Notes under the pieces: model-generated
Seen by the model: only the letters and a program-made list of their open reading frames with translations
What the model was told of the DNA's origin: nothing
Databases searched by the model: none
Shown here: positions 10,122 to 19,207 of the stretch, piece after piece
Layout: each line of letters begins with the position of its first letter
How positions within the stretch are numbered: position 1 is the stretch's first letter
Assembly: GCA_943842505.1 (NCBI GenBank)
Contig: CALTDI010000023.1
Coordinates: forward strand, 53,955 to 117,954
DNA from: an uncultured Pseudomonadales bacterium
GTDB lineage: Bacteria; Pseudomonadota; Gammaproteobacteria; Pseudomonadales; Pseudohongiellaceae
Length of the DNA: 64,000 bases
Direction: 5' to 3'
Position numbers and translations under genes: made by a program

Positions 10122-11270
10122 CTAGTCAGTATAGACAAACTCTACCCGCTTGGTGACCTTACAGAACAGTTCGTAGGAGATCGTGTCTGCGTAGCGAGCC
10201 ACCTCGTCTGCCGGGAGATCGCGCCCCCAAAGCACAACTTCGTCGGCAATCTTAACCGACTCCATACCCGTCAGGTCGATCGCTAGCATGTCCATCGACA
10301 CACGCCCCAGCAGCCCGGTGCGTCTCGGGCCGCCTTTGCACTTCACCACAACCGGCGTGCCATTCTTAGCCGAGCGTGGATAGCCATCGGCATAACCGAT
10401 AGAGACAATCCCCACGCGGGTATTCTGTTTACAACGATAGGTAGCACCGTAGCCAATCGTTGCACCCGCATCGACATCATTAATGGCGATGATTCTGGCG
10501 CTGAGCGTCATGACGGGCTGCAGCCCAATCTCCTCGGCGCTACGACTGGCGAAGGGTGACGCGCCATAGAGCATGAAACCCGGGCGCACGAACTGATGAT
10601 GCGTCTGAGGTAACTCCAAGATACCCGAAGACGCAGCGAGGCTGCCCTGCACCGGGCCCTGAGTCGATTCTGCTATCTGCTGTCTGAGCGCATCGAATTC
10701 CTCGATCTGACGCTGAGTGAATTCTATCGCTGCTGGATTATCGAGTTCATCGGCGCTGGCAAGATGAGACATAAGCACTACCTCGGTCTCGGGATGCCGG
10801 TGCAGATCGCCATAGACTTGCAGGGCCTGTTCTTTATTCAGCCCGAGTCGATTCATGCCGCTGTTGAACTTCACCCAGACCCTGCCGACACCGGAGAGAA
10901 TCTCCGTCTGCAAATATTTCTGTATCTCCTCAAACTGGTACATCGAATGCACCACCGGCTCTATCTTATGATTGAGACAGAGCTCCATTTCTTCTCGATT
11001 GCGAAAGCCTTGGAGTAGAAGGACCGGTGTGCTGATGCCAAGGGTTCGAAGCTCCATGGCTTCTTCCAGCGATGCCACGGCGAGGGCGGCGAATTTCGTG
11101 TGTGAGGACTTTAGCGCTAATGCAACTTGTTCGACGCCGTGGCCGTAGGCATTTGCTTTTATAACAGGAATTATCTGTGCTTCAGGACTGTGAACACTTA
11201 CCTGTGAGAGATTCTTCTTGAGTGCACGAAGGTCTATTGTGGCCCAAGCTCTTGGGAAGGACTCAGTCAT
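10122..11270 (-). CDS. alr: alanine racemase
   Basis: PLP-dependent racemase converting L-alanine to D-alanine for peptidoglycan, cytoplasmic, 382 aa. The PLP lysine is K38 in VIKANAYGHG; the second catalytic base, a Tyr on the partner subunit, is in TIGYGATYR; the C-terminal beta-domain carries GYADGYPRSAKNG and VSMDMLAIDL. Length is normal for the fold-type III family. It sits directly downstream of dnaB (27 bases), the arrangement also found in E. coli and Pseudomonas. Confidence 0.97.
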   Translation of the reverse strand: MTESFPRAWATIDLRALKKNLSQVSVHSPEAQIIPVIKANAYGHGVEQVALALKSSHTKFAALAVASLEEAMELRTLGISTPVLLLQGFRNREEMELCLNHKIEPVVHSMYQFEEIQKYLQTEILSGVGRVWVKFNSGMNRLGLNKEQALQVYGDLHRHPETEVVLMSHLASADELDNPAAIEFTQRQIEEFDALRQQIAESTQGPVQGSLAASSGILELPQTHHQFVRPGFMLYGASPFASRSAEEIGLQPVMTLSARIIAINDVDAGATIGYGATYRCKQNTRVGIVSIGYADGYPRSAKNGTPVVVKCKGGPRRTGLLGRVSMDMLAIDLTGMESVKIADEVVLWGRDLPADEVARYADTISYELFCKVTKRVEFVYTD

Positions 11271-11297
11271 GATCGATCCTGATCAGTGGCGGTGTGG

Positions 11298-12695
11298 CTA
11301 TCCATGGGTGTAGCTGTCGTCGTACCTCGGTTGTGCATGATTTTCGAAGCGAGTGTACTTACCAACGAAGCTAAGCTTTACCGTCCCAATAGGGCCGTTA
11401 CGCTGCTTGCCGATAATCACCTCGGCGATACCCTTGTCCGGCGAGTCTTCGTTGTAGACCTCGTCCCGGTAGATGAAGGAAATGATATCAGCATCCTGCT
11501 CGATCGCTCCAGATTCACGCAGGTCTGACATCACCGGGCGCTTGTTGGGTCGTTGTTCCAGGCCTCGGTTGAGCTGCGACAGGGCAATCACCGGACACTC
11601 GAACTCGCGCGCCAATAGCTTCAAGGAACGTGAAATTTCTGAAATTTCACCGACACGATTATCTCCAAAGCCCTTGATCTGCATTAGCTGTAAGTAGTCA
11701 ACAACTACCATACCGAGGCTGCCATGTTCGCGCACTATTCGGCGGGCACGGGCACGCATCTCCATCGGGCTAAGCCCGGCGCTGTCATCGATGAATAGTG
11801 GGCGATCCTTGAGTTTTGCCACGGCGCTATTGAAACCAGGCCAATCTTCTTCGGTCAATTGTCCGGTACGCAGTTTCGTCTGATCGATCTTGCCGATGGA
11901 GGACAACATACGAAAGATCAGGCTCTGTGCCGGCATCTCCAGGCTGAATACCAGCACCGGCTTGTCTGTGTGCAAAACCGCATTCTCAACCAAGTTCATG
12001 GCGAACGCCGTCTTACCCATAGAGGGTCTTCCAGCGACGATAATAAGATCCGATTTCTGCCAGCCCGAAGTCATCTCATCGAGGTCTGTATAGCCCGTGG
12101 AGAGGCCTGTCAGGCTCCCGTCCAAACCGGCAAGTTCGTCGATTCTATCGACTGCCTTGCCCAGCAGGGGATTAATAGGAATCGGGCCCTGATCCTGGGG
12201 ACGCTCGTCTGCGATATTAAAGACCTGCTGCTCCGCCTCATCCAATACCGCCGCAGCCTTCTTGCCGCCTGTGTTGTACCCACTGTTGGCGATACCGTTG
12301 GCGACACTGATCAGGCGGCGCAGGATTGCGCGCTCGCGGATAATTTCGGCATAGGCATGGATATTCGCCGTGCCTCTGGCGTTGTCTGTCAGTTCACTGA
12401 GGTATTCGACGCCGCCAGCACCCTCCAACTCATTCAGGCTATTGAGAGACTCCACCAGTGTCACGACATCGATAGGACTATTGGCTTCGCTCTGCAGCGA
12501 CATGACGCGGAAGATAATTTGATGCTCGGGACGGTAGAAATCCTCGGGCAACAATACATCCGCCAGATTGTCCCATTCGGTATTGTCTAGCATCAGACCG
12601 CCCAATACCGCCTGCTCTGCATCAACCGAATGAGGAGGCACCTTCAATGCGGCAACATTGCTGATTTCACGGTTCTGGGAATTATCAAAAGACAT
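11298..12695 (-). CDS. dnaB: replicative DNA helicase DnaB
   Basis: Hexameric helicase that unwinds DNA at the replication fork, 465 aa. The N-terminal DnaG-interacting domain begins PPHSVDAEQAVLGG; after a linker the RecA-like domain has Walker A AGRPSMGKTA (221-230), Walker B in MVVVDYLQLM, and the motif ALSQLNRGLEQRPNKRP. No intein or defect is seen. It is separated from the ribosomal rplI gene by a rho-independent terminator, so it probably has its own promoter and is co-transcribed with alr. Confidence 0.98.
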   Translation of the reverse strand: MSFDNSQNREISNVAALKVPPHSVDAEQAVLGGLMLDNTEWDNLADVLLPEDFYRPEHQIIFRVMSLQSEANSPIDVVTLVESLNSLNELEGAGGVEYLSELTDNARGTANIHAYAEIIRERAILRRLISVANGIANSGYNTGGKKAAAVLDEAEQQVFNIADERPQDQGPIPINPLLGKAVDRIDELAGLDGSLTGLSTGYTDLDEMTSGWQKSDLIIVAGRPSMGKTAFAMNLVENAVLHTDKPVLVFSLEMPAQSLIFRMLSSIGKIDQTKLRTGQLTEEDWPGFNSAVAKLKDRPLFIDDSAGLSPMEMRARARRIVREHGSLGMVVVDYLQLMQIKGFGDNRVGEISEISRSLKLLAREFECPVIALSQLNRGLEQRPNKRPVMSDLRESGAIEQDADIISFIYRDEVYNEDSPDKGIAEVIIGKQRNGPIGTVKLSFVGKYTRFENHAQPRYDDSYTHG

Positions 12696-12729
12696 GCGTA
12701 AATTCTATTTTTGCTTGGAAAATTTGGCG

Positions 12730-12761
12730 AAAAAAAACACCACCTGAATGCACAGATGGTG
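12730..12761 (-). terminator. rho-independent terminator after rplI
   Basis: On the minus strand a stem CACCATCTG/CAGGTGGTG with a six-base loop is followed by a run of eight T. It lies about 50 bases after the rplI stop and before dnaB, and should end the rpsF-rpsR-rplI transcript. Confidence 0.8.
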
Positions 12762-12813
12762 CTCTATGAAGATTACAAGGTCAAGGACAGAAAACGGCCC
12801 TGAAGACTAGATC

Positions 12814-13374
12814 CTAATCTTCCTTTGCATCCGCTTCGGCCGCTTCTTCAGCTGCTTCTTCTGCAGCCTCGGCTTCGATGATCTCTTCGATCAGGTTACC
12901 GTCATCGCTGACGCCCGCTGCGGCATCCAGGCCCTGCACGGCCAGAGTGATTGTAGCGGTCACTTCGTAGCCCAGATCCAATGCGACTTCGTAGTTGCCT
13001 AACTCGCGAATAACGCCGTTGGGAAGAAGCACTTCAGCCTTAACGATCTGAGAACCACACTGCTCGTTTAGCGCGTCGGCAATATTCTGCGTACCAACGG
13101 AGCCGAAAAGCTTGCCTTCGTCGCTGGCATTAACCTGCAGGCTAAGCGCCGCGCCATCGACAACTGCGTGACGCTTCTGCGCTGCGGCAACATTCGCATT
13201 ATGGGCAGCCATTAGCTCTGCTCTGCGGCCTTCGAACTCAGCTAGATTAGTTTTTGACGCTGGAATCGCTTTTCCCTTAGGGAACAAGAAATTGCGCGCA
13301 AATCCGGATTTCACAGTAGCGGTATCGCCGATGTCACCCAGGTTCGCCATTTTTTCAAGCAAGATAACGTTCAT
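12814..13374 (-). CDS. rplI: 50S ribosomal protein L9 with acidic Ala/Glu tail
   Basis: Ribosomal protein L9, binds 23S rRNA near the L1 stalk. The N-terminal domain MNVILLEKMANLGDIGDTA and the RNA-binding GFARNFLFPKGKA are canonical. At 186 aa it is nearly 40 residues longer than the usual about 148; the extra C-terminus is an acidic, Ala/Glu-rich stretch (EEIIEAEAAEEAAEEAAEAD). The S6 protein of the same operon has a similar tail. The gene is the last of rpsF-rpsR-membrane protein-rplI and is followed by a clear terminator. Confidence 0.97.
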   Translation of the reverse strand: MNVILLEKMANLGDIGDTATVKSGFARNFLFPKGKAIPASKTNLAEFEGRRAELMAAHNANVAAAQKRHAVVDGAALSLQVNASDEGKLFGSVGTQNIADALNEQCGSQIVKAEVLLPNGVIRELGNYEVALDLGYEVTATITLAVQGLDAAAGVSDDGNLIEEIIEAEAAEEAAEEAAEADAKED

Positions 13375-13432
13375 TGGTTCTTCCTCATCTCAAATTCTTT
13401 TCTGACCCTGACTACGCAGTGTCTTATTCTAT

Positions 13433-14260
13433 TTACGCCGACTTAGTAAGGCGCGTTCTAAAATCGTACCAACTGTCTAGAAGAGCCAGTAGTACTACCA
13501 GGTTAGCTATTAGCGGCAACACGATTAGCGCATACAGAACAGCTAACCAGAGGCTCGATAACTTCTTCGCCGCCACCACCGCATGTATTAAGGCAATGCC
13601 TGAAAACATCAGCGGTAAAACCAAATACAACATCCACGTTTGCGGGATGAGTATCTCAAAATTCGCCAGCATCATGCAGCTGACAAGGATCAGCGCTACT
13701 TTCTGCTCTACCCGAAGCCCATGGAATTCTTTCTGAAATCCACCCGGATTGAACAATGCCGCCTGCATCCAGCGAGCTAACATCAGCAAGATTATAGAAA
13801 GAAACATATAGACCGCGCCCATAAAGCTTGTCATTACATCTCTCAGCGCATCTAGCTGCTCGCCCTGAATAGCGTTTGCTTCGAAGTAGGGCTGCATCTG
13901 AAGAAAGATCAAATCCAACACTGCCGGTTGCAAACGCAAATAAATCTCTACGCAGACGCCAACGGCGATTGCGGCCAGCAGGGTAAATTCCCAAGACTCT
14001 GATGATCTCAGTAGTCCTGCCAACCCGGTAATTCCCAACAACATGATAAGAGGAACCGGATCGCCTGCCAGAGCCCATCCCCCTATCGGGAGAATGGCCC
14101 AAACCAAAACCTGCACGGCTTCTTGAAAGCCCTTACGCAACACAACTAAGCCGACAAGTACCGGACTTAGAAGGTTTAACAGCGGTATCAGACCTAGCAG
14201 CAGCACTGCCATGATGGCCTGCTTGCGTCCCTTCATTACGAATTCAGCAAGGCCGCGCAT
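13433..14260 (-). CDS. DUF2232-like membrane protein between rpsR and rplI
   Basis: Hydrophobic protein of 275 aa with about seven to eight membrane helices, starting MRGLAEFVMKGRKQAIMAV. A membrane protein of unknown role sits at exactly this place, between rpsR and rplI, in Pseudomonas (PA4933) and many other gammaproteobacteria; I assign it to that group (YybS/DUF2232-like) by position and hydrophobic pattern, not by a specific motif. Its fixed location in a ribosomal operon suggests a housekeeping membrane function, but none is established. Confidence 0.75.
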   Translation of the reverse strand: MRGLAEFVMKGRKQAIMAVLLLGLIPLLNLLSPVLVGLVVLRKGFQEAVQVLVWAILPIGGWALAGDPVPLIMLLGITGLAGLLRSSESWEFTLLAAIAVGVCVEIYLRLQPAVLDLIFLQMQPYFEANAIQGEQLDALRDVMTSFMGAVYMFLSIILLMLARWMQAALFNPGGFQKEFHGLRVEQKVALILVSCMMLANFEILIPQTWMLYLVLPLMFSGIALIHAVVAAKKLSSLWLAVLYALIVLPLIANLVVLLALLDSWYDFRTRLTKSA

Positions 14261-14272
14261 GCTTATAACCTT

Positions 14273-14503
14273 TTAAACTTGATGACTATCCGTGTAAGGG
14301 ATAAGTGCCAAGTAACGAGCACGCTTAATAGCTGTAGCGAGCTGACGCTGATATCTAGCCTTCGTGCCTGTGATTCTGCTTGGGACGATCTTACCCGTCT
14401 CAGAAACATAAGCCTTCAGAGTCTCTAGATCTTTGTAATCGATTTGTACTGTGCCTTCTGCAGTAAATTTGCAGAATTTACGTCTACGAAAATAACGAGC
14501 CAT
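14273..14503 (-). CDS. rpsR: 30S ribosomal protein S18
   Basis: Ribosomal protein S18, 76 aa, which forms a heterodimer with S6 on the 30S platform. Typical sequence [17 protein letters not shown], the core [19 protein letters not shown] and the basic [21 protein letters not shown]. Normal length, no defect; follows rpsF by about 80 bases. Confidence 0.98.
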   Translation of the reverse strand: MARYFRRRKFCKFTAEGTVQIDYKDLETLKAYVSETGKIVPSRITGTKARYQRQLATAIKRARYLALIPYTDSHQV

Positions 14504-14580
14504 AATATTTATCCTGTCTTTCTGTCTCTATTCTTTCTAGGAAAATTCTTTTCAAGAAAAGCGTGGGAACCAGCCGTGGC

Positions 14581-15138
14581 TTAGTCCTTCGACTCTTCTT
14601 CAGCAGGTGCCTCAGTCGCGGCGGCTTCTTCAGCAGGTGCTTCAGTCGCGGCGACTTCTTCGGCAGGTGCTGCTTCTTCAGCGGCTGCCTCTTCTGCAGG
14701 TGTTTCCTCAGTTTCTGCGGCTTCTGCCGCTGCTGCTCTAGCTGCTGCCGAGGCGGCGGCTGCATCGTCTTCCATCTTGCGCTTCTGCTCGGCACGCTGC
14801 TTGCGCTCTTTGCCTTCGCGCTCGCCTTTCAGAATCAGTGATTCCTCAGTAACAGGCGCCTTGGCCTTGATGACCAAGTTGCGTAGAACCGCATCATTGA
14901 AGCGAAATAGAGTAGTAAGTTCTTCCAAAGCCTCGCCATTGCACTCGATGTTGAGGAGTACATAGTGCGCTTTGTGAATCTTGTTTATTGGGTAGGCGAG
15001 TTGGCGTCTGCCCCAGTCTTCCAATCGGTGAATTTGGCCACCGCTATCGGCCATCAGCTGGGTATAGCGCTCGATCATCCCTGGGACCTGTTCGGACTGG
15101 TCGGGATGCACCAAGAATACGACTTCATAGTGTCTCAT
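14581..15138 (-). CDS. rpsF: 30S ribosomal protein S6 with long Ala/Glu/Pro tail
   Basis: Ribosomal protein S6, first gene of the rpsF-rpsR-rplI operon, partner of S18. The core [17 protein letters not shown] and ...[27 protein letters not shown] is canonical. The protein is 185 aa against about 100-140 in most bacteria; from about residue 125 it becomes charged and then Ala/Glu/Pro-rich with imperfect repeats of [16 protein letters not shown] type, ending ESKD. In E. coli S6 receives C-terminal glutamates from RimK; here a Glu-rich tail is encoded directly. A strong AAGGAG ribosome site precedes the ATG. Confidence 0.97.
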   Translation of the reverse strand: MRHYEVVFLVHPDQSEQVPGMIERYTQLMADSGGQIHRLEDWGRRQLAYPINKIHKAHYVLLNIECNGEALEELTTLFRFNDAVLRNLVIKAKAPVTEESLILKGEREGKERKQRAEQKRKMEDDAAAASAAARAAAAEAAETEETPAEEAAAEEAAPAEEVAATEAPAEEAAATEAPAEEESKD

Positions 15139-15244
15139 AGAGACTCCTTCTGGGTTAATGCCTTCCAGCGATCACTGATGTGCGTGGTAAGACAAGGAGT
15201 TATGTAGCTGCAGAAACTAGTCCCGCAGGTAAAAAAGAGGGGGA

Positions 15245-15273
15245 ATTCTAGGGAAACTGGGGGTGGGATGCAA
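15245..15273 (-). promoter_or_regulatory. candidate promoter of the rpsF operon
   Basis: Minus-strand TTGCAT, 17-base spacer, TAGAAT, about 110 bases before the rpsF start. The -10 matches consensus at five of six positions and the -35 at three. It is the best sigma-70-like match in the rlmB-rpsF gap. Confidence 0.5.
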
Positions 15274-15354
15274 GCTTTAACGAGCCCAATGTGGGGCTAA
15301 TGCATGATCTGTGAAGACTCAGCGCCTTCAAACAGACCTAGCACCCCCCACCGC

Positions 15355-16116
15355 CTACTCCTTCAGAATCCGCTGGCGCCTGGCCTCATACAGGCAAACG
15401 CCGGTAGCGACTGACACATTCAGACTGCTTAGGGCGCCGGCCATGGGTATTGAAACCAGAAAATCGCAGCATTCCTTGGTCAGGCGGCGCAGACCACTGC
15501 CCTCAGAGCCCATGACCAATGCTATTGGCCCATCCAGTTCCTGCTCATAGAGGGAGCTTTCCGCTTGATCCGCTGCACCCACCAACCAGATACCCTGCTC
15601 CTTCAGTTTATCCAGACAACGGGCCAGATTGGTCACCGAAGCAAGATTTACCGTTTCTGCGGCTCCGCAGGCAACCTTGCGTACCGTCCCATTCAACCCT
15701 ACGGACTTATCTTTGGGGATGATCACCGCATCGACACCGGCGGCATCTGCGCTACGCAGACAGGCGCCTAAATTATGCGGATCGGTAACACCATCCAGAA
15801 CGAGTAACAGAGGGGGATGATCGAGGCCCTGCAGCAGCTCGAAGAGACTCTTTTCCGACAACACGCTGTTTTCGAATTCGGCTATCGCGGCGACGCCCTG
15901 ATGCACACCATCGAAGTCTTTCTCGAAGGCTTCCTTGCTCATCTCGCGAATAGCAATATTGGCGGCGCTCGCCAGATCGCGAACCTGGTTAATACGCCTG
16001 TCGTTTCTTCCTGACTGAATGAGTAATTGGCTCACCGAGCCGGGGCTCTGGCTTAGCAACTCCGAGACAGCATGAATGCCGATGACCTTTTCCTGATTGT
16101 CTTGCTTGCTGCTCAT
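15355..16116 (-). CDS. rlmB: 23S rRNA (guanosine-2'-O-)-methyltransferase RlmB
   Basis: SpoU-family methyltransferase that modifies G2251 in the 23S rRNA P-loop using S-adenosylmethionine, 253 aa. N-terminal substrate-binding domain (VIGIHAVSELL) then the knotted SPOUT domain with motif 1 DPHNLGACLRSADAAG, motif 2 ALVMGSEGSGLRRL and motif 3 IPMAGALSSLNVSVATGV. Complete. It directly follows rnr, as in E. coli. Confidence 0.96.
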   Translation of the reverse strand: MSSKQDNQEKVIGIHAVSELLSQSPGSVSQLLIQSGRNDRRINQVRDLASAANIAIREMSKEAFEKDFDGVHQGVAAIAEFENSVLSEKSLFELLQGLDHPPLLLVLDGVTDPHNLGACLRSADAAGVDAVIIPKDKSVGLNGTVRKVACGAAETVNLASVTNLARCLDKLKEQGIWLVGAADQAESSLYEQELDGPIALVMGSEGSGLRRLTKECCDFLVSIPMAGALSSLNVSVATGVCLYEARRQRILKE

Positions 16117-16147
16117 TACAGTCTTTTCTACTCAATAGATTGATAGC

Positions 16148-18678
16148 TTAAGCACGAGGCTTGGCATTCGGCTTCTTTCTGCGCCTGGACTTGGACTTCT
16201 TGCCTGGCGCGGCTGCTGCACTGTTTTTCTCAGTCGCCTTCTTCTTTTTCGGGGCTTTAGCACTTCCACCTCGGGTATCCGGTTCAGATTTCGCCGAGCG
16301 CTTCTTGTGCTTTGGCTTCTTCGAGGCCTTGCCGTCCTTTGCATTTTTCGACGGGCCCGCCTTCTTGCCATGTTTACCTTTAGTCTTTTTCGAATCGGAC
16401 GGCTTTGATTTGCCAGCTCGCTTGGCCGCCTGTTTCAAGCCTATCATTTGCAGATCGATCTTCTTGTCGTCGAGGTCTACCCTTACTACTTTTACTTCCA
16501 CGCTGTCGCCCAGGCGATAGGTTTTCTGGCTGCGCTCGCCGGTCAGGCAATGATGCACGGGGTCGAAATGGTAGTAGTCGTTACTCAGTTCGCTGATGTG
16601 CACCAAGCCTTCAACATAGATGTCGTTCAACTCGACAAACAATCCGAAGCTGGTAACCGAGGTAACGGTACCTACAAACTCATCACCAACACGGTCCTGC
16701 ATGTACTCGCACTTCAGCGCATCGATGACGCTATAGCTAGCGGCATCCGCGCGACGCTCAGCGGTCGAACAGTTCTCGCCGAACTGGATCATGTCTTTCA
16801 GATCATAGGGGTAGATATTCTTTCGGGCCAAGTCCGCCGCACCGCTGTGCTTCTTCGTATGGGCGCAGGGCTTGCCGCGAATCAGAGAACGAATTGCACG
16901 ATGCACCAACAGGTCGGGGTAACGACGGATGGGGAGGTGAAATGCGCGTAGGCCTCGAAGCCCAGGCCAAAGTGGCCTAGATTTTCTGGCTGATATACAG
17001 CCTGCATCAGCGAGCGTATCAGCATCGTCTGCAGCAGTATTCGATCGGGGCGGCCCGCCATCTGCCTCAGCACATACTGATAATCCGCCGGCTCCGGCTT
17101 GTCTCCACCGGGCAGGTGCAAGTCCAACTCTTTAAGAAATAGCCGCAGGTTCTCGAGCTTGGTTGGGTTGGGGCCTTCGTGTACGCGGTATAACGCGGGC
17201 AGCTTGGACTCCTCCAGGAGGCTTGCCGCCGCTACATTTGCACAGAGCATGCATTCTTCAATTATGCGATGAGCATCGTTGCGCACCACGGGCACGATCT
17301 CTCGAATCTTTCTGTCCTCACCGAATACGATGCGGGTCTCTGTCGAATCGAAGTCCATGGCGCCGCGGCTTTCTCTAACCGCCTTAAGCGCATGAAACAG
17401 GGAATATAGATTCTCGAAATCATCAATGAGTGACTCATGACGCTTTCTTAAGGTGTTCTGTATGCTCTTCTGTGCATCTGTCTCTGCCAATTCGATGATG
17501 TCGGAGACTTCGTTGTAGGTCATCCTCGCATGAGAATGAATTACCGCCTCATAGAAATTGTAATCGGTCATCTCGCCGCTTGCGGCGATTTTCATTTCGC
17601 AGACCATTGTCAGACGGTCGACCTTTGGCTTCAATGAACACAGGCCGTTAGACAATTTTTCCGGCAACATTGGAATCACGTGGCCAGGAAAATAGACGGA
17701 GGTTGCACGCGTAATAGCCTCTTCGTCCAGGGCACTGCCTATCTTCACATAGTGAGAGACGTCGGCGATTGCCACAAACAGTGTCCAACCCCCTCCCGGC
17801 TCCTGACGCGCATACACGGCATCATCGAAATCCTTCGCGTCTTCACCATCGATCGTAACGAATGGCACGTCACGCAGGTCTGCGCGGCCCGCAAGATCCT
17901 GCTCGCTGATCTCTTCGGAGTAACGCGCCGTCTCTTGCTCTACCTCTTCCGGCCAGATATGGGGAATATCGTGACTGCGCACGGCGACGTCGATCTCCAA
18001 CCCTGGCGTGGTGCTATCGCCCAGGACTTCGACGATCTTGGCAATCGCCTTGCGCCGCTTACTGGGGTACTCGGTTATCTCTGCGACGACAAACTGACCG
18101 TCCTGCGCATTGCCGGCCTGCTGATCGGGAATTAGAATCTCATGGGCGACCCGCTTGCTATCGGGAACCAAAATTCCAAATCCCGATTCACGGTAGTAGC
18201 GACCCACTATCTGCTCGTAACGACGCTTCAGTATTTCGACGACCATGCCTTCGCGGCGGCCGCGGTTATCGAAGCCGGAGTGCCGAGCGAGCACCTCGTC
18301 GCCATCGAATAGTTTCTCCATCTCGCGCGCGCCGAGGAACATATCGCCGGAGCCGTCCTCAGGAATAAAGAAGCCGTAGCCGTCTTTGTTGCCCTGTATA
18401 CGCCCTTTCAGCAGATCCATGTGTGCGGCGAGCCCAAACAGGCCACGTCGGTTGCTGATGATCTGGCCGTCGCGGCTCATCGCGATCAGGCGCCTACGCA
18501 CCGCCTCGACAGGCTCTTCATCGCTAAGCTTCAGGTGCGCGCAGAGTTCCGGATGGCCAATAGGCTCACCGATTTGCTCTAGGGTTTGAATGATGTATTC
18601 CCGGCTGGGGATGGGATTGGCGTAGTTTTCAGCTTCTCGCTGAGCGAAGGGATCTTTCGTATTTCTGGTTTTTGACAT
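16148..18678 (-). pseudogene. rnr: ribonuclease R, frameshifted inside the catalytic domain
   Basis: RNase R, a 3'-to-5' exoribonuclease. The start at 18678 (MSKTRNTKDPFAQ) gives the usual N-terminal helix-turn-helix and cold-shock domains; the catalytic Asp cluster is in DGEDAKDFDDAVY. At about 16931-16934 (GGGG on the plus strand, CCCC in the gene) the frame shifts: the first frame reads YAHFTSPSVVTPT and stops 15 codons later (about 16882), while the next frame reads LLVHRAIRSLIRGK and continues through the S1 domain and a long Lys-rich tail to 16148. Adding one C restores the signature HFTSPIRRYPDLLVHR and an 843-aa protein. As written the product would lose catalytic Arg and the S1 domain. 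Either a real -1 slip in a C run or a sequence error. Confidence 0.88.
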
Positions 18679-18773
18679 TAATATGAGTACTGTAATTAAG
18701 AAGCGTCTATTATACACCCTGCGCTGTGACTTGTCTGTGACAGCAAACGCTCCCTAGACTAGGCCTTTGAGTA

Positions 18774-18908
18774 TTGACAGCATAAGTCGCTCTCGATAGA
18801 GTTGCGCTCCGGTCGAAAAGACTGACCCATCTAAGATTATGCCCAGGTGGTGGAATTGATAGACACGCTAGCTTCAGGTGCTAGTGATCGCAAGGTCGTG
18901 GAGGTTCA
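18774..18908 (+). pseudogene. truncated duplicate of tRNA-Leu with its promoter
   Basis: A 135-base copy of the 19054-19188 segment at a constant offset of 280 bases. It contains the -35 TTGACA (18774-18779), a diverged spacer, -10 TAGAGT (18797-18802), the leader and the first 68 bases of tRNA-Leu (18841-18908) up to the T-arm sequence GAGGTTCA, then diverges. It lacks the T-stem 3' strand, the acceptor 3' strand and CCA. Three substitutions in the tRNA part include G to A in the D-loop and changes in the variable arm. It cannot make a functional tRNA but could still be transcribed. Confidence 0.85.
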
Positions 18909-19053
18909 CTAATTGCGTAGCAATTTGGACGCCCGCTTTTCAGGGCGCCCCGCAGGGGTTGAAATCGGCCTAAGGCGATTTCAATCAACTCCTCTTCGGC
19001 CAGCGAGCACAAACATCCTCGAAGACACTGTATTTTTACTCTGCCCACAATTG
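18909..19053. repeat. insert with successive inverted repeats between tRNA-Leu copies
   Basis: The stretch after the truncated tRNA holds palindromes in a row: AATTGC-GTA-GCAATT (18911-18925), a CGCCC/GGGCG stem around 18930-18947, and TTGAAATCG/CGATTTCAA (18959-18967 with 18976-18984). None is followed by a T run, so they do not look like plain terminators. They may be a small palindromic repeat element that disrupted the first tRNA copy. Confidence 0.5.
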
Positions 19054-19082
19054 TTGACAGGCCCTGCGGCTCTCGATAAAGT
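19054..19082 (+). promoter_or_regulatory. tRNA-Leu promoter
   Basis: Perfect -35 TTGACA (19054-19059), 17-base spacer, -10 TAAAGT (19077-19082), followed by a GC-rich discriminator (GCGCTCC) of the kind seen in growth-rate-controlled stable-RNA promoters. The predicted start is about 30 bases before the mature tRNA. Confidence 0.8.
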
Positions 19083-19120
19083 TGCGCTCCGGTCGAAAAG
19101 ACCGACCCATCTAAGATTAT

Positions 19121-19207
19121 GCCCAGGTGGTGGAATTGGTAGACACGCTAGCTTCAGGTGCTAGTGCTCGCAAGGGCGTGGAGGTTCAAGTCCTCTTCTG
19201 GGCACCA
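19121..19207 (+). tRNA. tRNA-Leu (anticodon CAG)
   Basis: Complete class II tRNA of 87 bases with encoded CCA. The acceptor stem GCCCAGG pairs with TCTGGGC, the D-arm has GGTGGAATTGGTAGACACG, the anticodon loop TTCAGGT shows anticodon CAG, a long variable arm (TGCTCGCAAGGGCGT) is typical of leucine tRNA, and the T-arm is GAGGTTCAAGTCCTC. Position next to rnr is shared with Pseudomonas. Confidence 0.97.

Noticed and set aside
18959..18984. Terminator after the truncated tRNA
   Set aside because: The TTGAAATCG/CGATTTCAA hairpin is not followed by a T tract, so it was not called a terminator.
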